Positions 62,734-64,000 of a stretch of 64,000 nt of DNA are shown here, in pieces; position 1 is the stretch's first letter, and every line of letters begins with the position of its first letter. The translations under genes were made by a program, and so were the position numbers. This stretch comes from Pseudoclavibacter soli DSM 23366 (GTDB lineage: Bacteria > Actinomycetota > Actinomycetes > Actinomycetales > Microbacteriaceae), in contig NZ_KE384027.1 in NCBI RefSeq assembly GCF_000423505.1, forward strand, positions 60,831-124,830, given 5' to 3'. Below the pieces are notes generated by a model. That model ran no database searches and was not told the origin of the DNA. It saw only the letters and a program-made list of their open reading frames with translations.

Positions 62734-62874
62734 TGCCCCCACAGTTTACGGATCCTGCTTGGTCGAAACCCTGCGGGGTCTAGTACGCGAAGGCGGCGCA
62801 CCACGATGCTGGCATGACAAGCCGTTGCTATAACCGAATCCCACGCCGCATCGCGCGGCCGGTGGATGCAGACG

Positions 62875-64000
62875 GAGCTCCCCGCGAGAGCGGGGGTGAT
62901 CCGCAAATCGCAGCAGTGACCACACTCATGCGAATGAGCTCCCCGCGAGAGCGGGGGTGATCCCTGCCGCGAGCTTGCGTCGCAACTCCCGCACCTGAGC
63001 TCCCCGCGAGAGCGGGGGTGATCCCTCGCGCAGCCATTCCGCGATCTCGCCCTCAACGAGCTCCCCGCGAGAGCGGGGGTGATCCGTGCTACGAGTGGAT
63101 TGATCCGGCTGCGAGCAGGAGCTCCCCGCGAGAGCGGGGGTGATCCGTCAGACAGAAAGGTGTCGGCGGTTGGTAGGTCGAGCTCCCCGCGAGAGCGGGG
63201 GTGATCCGGTCAAGTTGGTGTTCCACTATGAGGGCTTCAAGAGCTCCCCGCGAGAGCGGGGGTGATCCGTTTCACACCCCGCCCGAGCTCGCACGGTTCT
63301 TGAGCTCCCCGCGAGAGCGGGGGTGATCCCTCGATCTCAATCTCAGATGTGCACGTGCAATTGAGCTCCCCGCGAGAGCGGGGGTGATCCCCCCGGCAGG
63401 GCCGATAGCAGTCAACGCAATCGGAGCTCCCCGCGAGAGCGGGGGTGATCCACACCCCGTCTACGTGGTCGCTGTGGCAATGGAGAGCTCCCCGCGAGAG
63501 CGGGGGTGATCCCGAATCAGTGGCACATACTCTGGTGTGACTTCTGAGCTCCCCGCGAGAGCGGGGGTGATCCCGCCGCAGCCATCCGCTTCTTCATGTC
63601 CTCCTCGAGCTCCCCGCGAGAGCGGGGGTGATCCGTGCAGTCCTGAGCGCGGCGAGGTCGTAGAGCCGAGCTCCCCGCGAGAGCGGGGGTGATCCCTGCT
63701 GGGCATCTGGAGACGCGACGGACGAGTTGAGCTCCCCGCGAGAGCGGGGGTGATCCCGAGGTCGCCCCGCGTCGTCGGATACAGCAGCAGAGCTCCCCGC
63801 GAGAGCGGGGGTGATCCGATCAACCGGCCCCACGACCGACCACTCATGCCGAGCTCCCCGCGAGAGCGGGGGTGATCCGCAGCGCATCGTGGACTTCTTC
63901 GACCCGCCGAGGAGCTCCCCGCGAGAGCGGGGGTGATCCCACACGGCACGCATCCACGGCACTGTGGTGTGGGAGCTCCCCGCGAGAGCGGGGGTGATCC
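62875..64000 (+). CRISPR. Type I-E CRISPR array, 19 identical repeats in window
   Basis: Repeats start every 61 bp at 62875, 62936 and so on to 63973: 19 copies, all 28 bp identical, separated by 18 spacers of 33 bp. The unit begins GAGCTCCCCGCGAG and ends GCGGGGGTGATCC, with stem CCCCGC/GCGGGG. The 8-nt handle GUGAUCC plus one base suggests transcription to the right. The base after each repeat is G, C or once A, never T. The array runs to the window edge and may continue. No spacer match to the rest of the window was noticed. The 141-bp stretch before the first repeat (62734-62874) holds no recognised gene and is not AT-rich, so a leader is not obvious. Confidence 0.98.

Noticed and set aside
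62658..63962. Minus-strand open frames with repeated DHPRSRGEL, ITPALAGSS and GSPPLSRGA patterns
   Set aside because: These are translations of the CRISPR repeat in its three frames; known spurious annotations, not genes.
62903..63972. Self-targeting spacers against genes in this window
   Set aside because: Reading the 18 spacers against the window I noticed no match; a computed search is still needed to exclude it for the whole genome.

Overview
The window is chromosomal DNA around a replication origin of a high-GC Gram-positive bacterium (Actinomycetota, probably order Micrococcales). The main support is gene order: tRNA-Ala, tRNA-Ile, DUF3566, gyrA, gyrB, dciA (DUF721), recF, dnaN, oriC and dnaA on the minus strand, then rpmH, rnpA, yidD, yidC, jag, rsmG, parA and parB on the plus strand. 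DUF3566 and DUF6049-type proteins, GC-rich codon use and several start codons lying directly at a predicted transcription start fit the same group. Genus and species cannot be read from this sequence alone.

Layout. 0-1 kb: the tail of a DUF1801-like gene, a cluster of GGGGTGAA repeats and two tRNA genes. 1-17 kb: the replication, gyrase and segregation core, with DnaA boxes between dnaN and dnaA and five parS sites around parA/parB. 17-27 kb: housekeeping genes (D-Ala-D-Ala ligase family, aminotransferase, trxA/trxB, murJ, a DUF6049 protein, a CCA-adding-type enzyme), with a sixth parS at 19.9 kb. 27-37 kb: transport and metabolism (bile acid:sodium symporter family, amino-acid permease, ABC exporter with a seventh parS inside it, purT, MMPL transporter, TIGR01777 epimerase). 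37-47 kb: a complete peptide ABC importer, a gamma-glutamyltransferase and two flavin-dependent monooxygenases, which together suggest salvage of sulfur or nitrogen from peptide or glutathione-type compounds (inference).

47-54 kb is an accessory segment rich in toxin-antitoxin and decayed genes: an MNT/HepT pair whose antitoxin carries an extra Phd-like N-terminus, a decayed hipA fragment, an intact hipBA pair with repeated operator-like sites, a Pif1-like helicase fragment joined to a broken DUF4143 ATPase, a TetR/membrane-protein pair, and an intact DUF4143 ATPase preceded by three exact-period 23-bp repeats that overlap its start.

54-64 kb is a type I-E CRISPR-Cas locus. The genes cas2, cas1, cas6e, cas5e, cas7e, cse2 and cse1 look intact, but cas3 lacks its whole 5' part: the HD nuclease domain and the Walker A motif are absent, and the operon's usual upstream promoter region has gone with them. 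Just beyond the break lie two degenerate repeat-like hairpins and then an array of 19 identical repeats (28 bp, exact 61-bp period) that runs off the window. Surveillance, adaptation and crRNA-processing genes therefore sit beside a pristine array while the effector nuclease is visibly incomplete. This is the most notable feature of the window.
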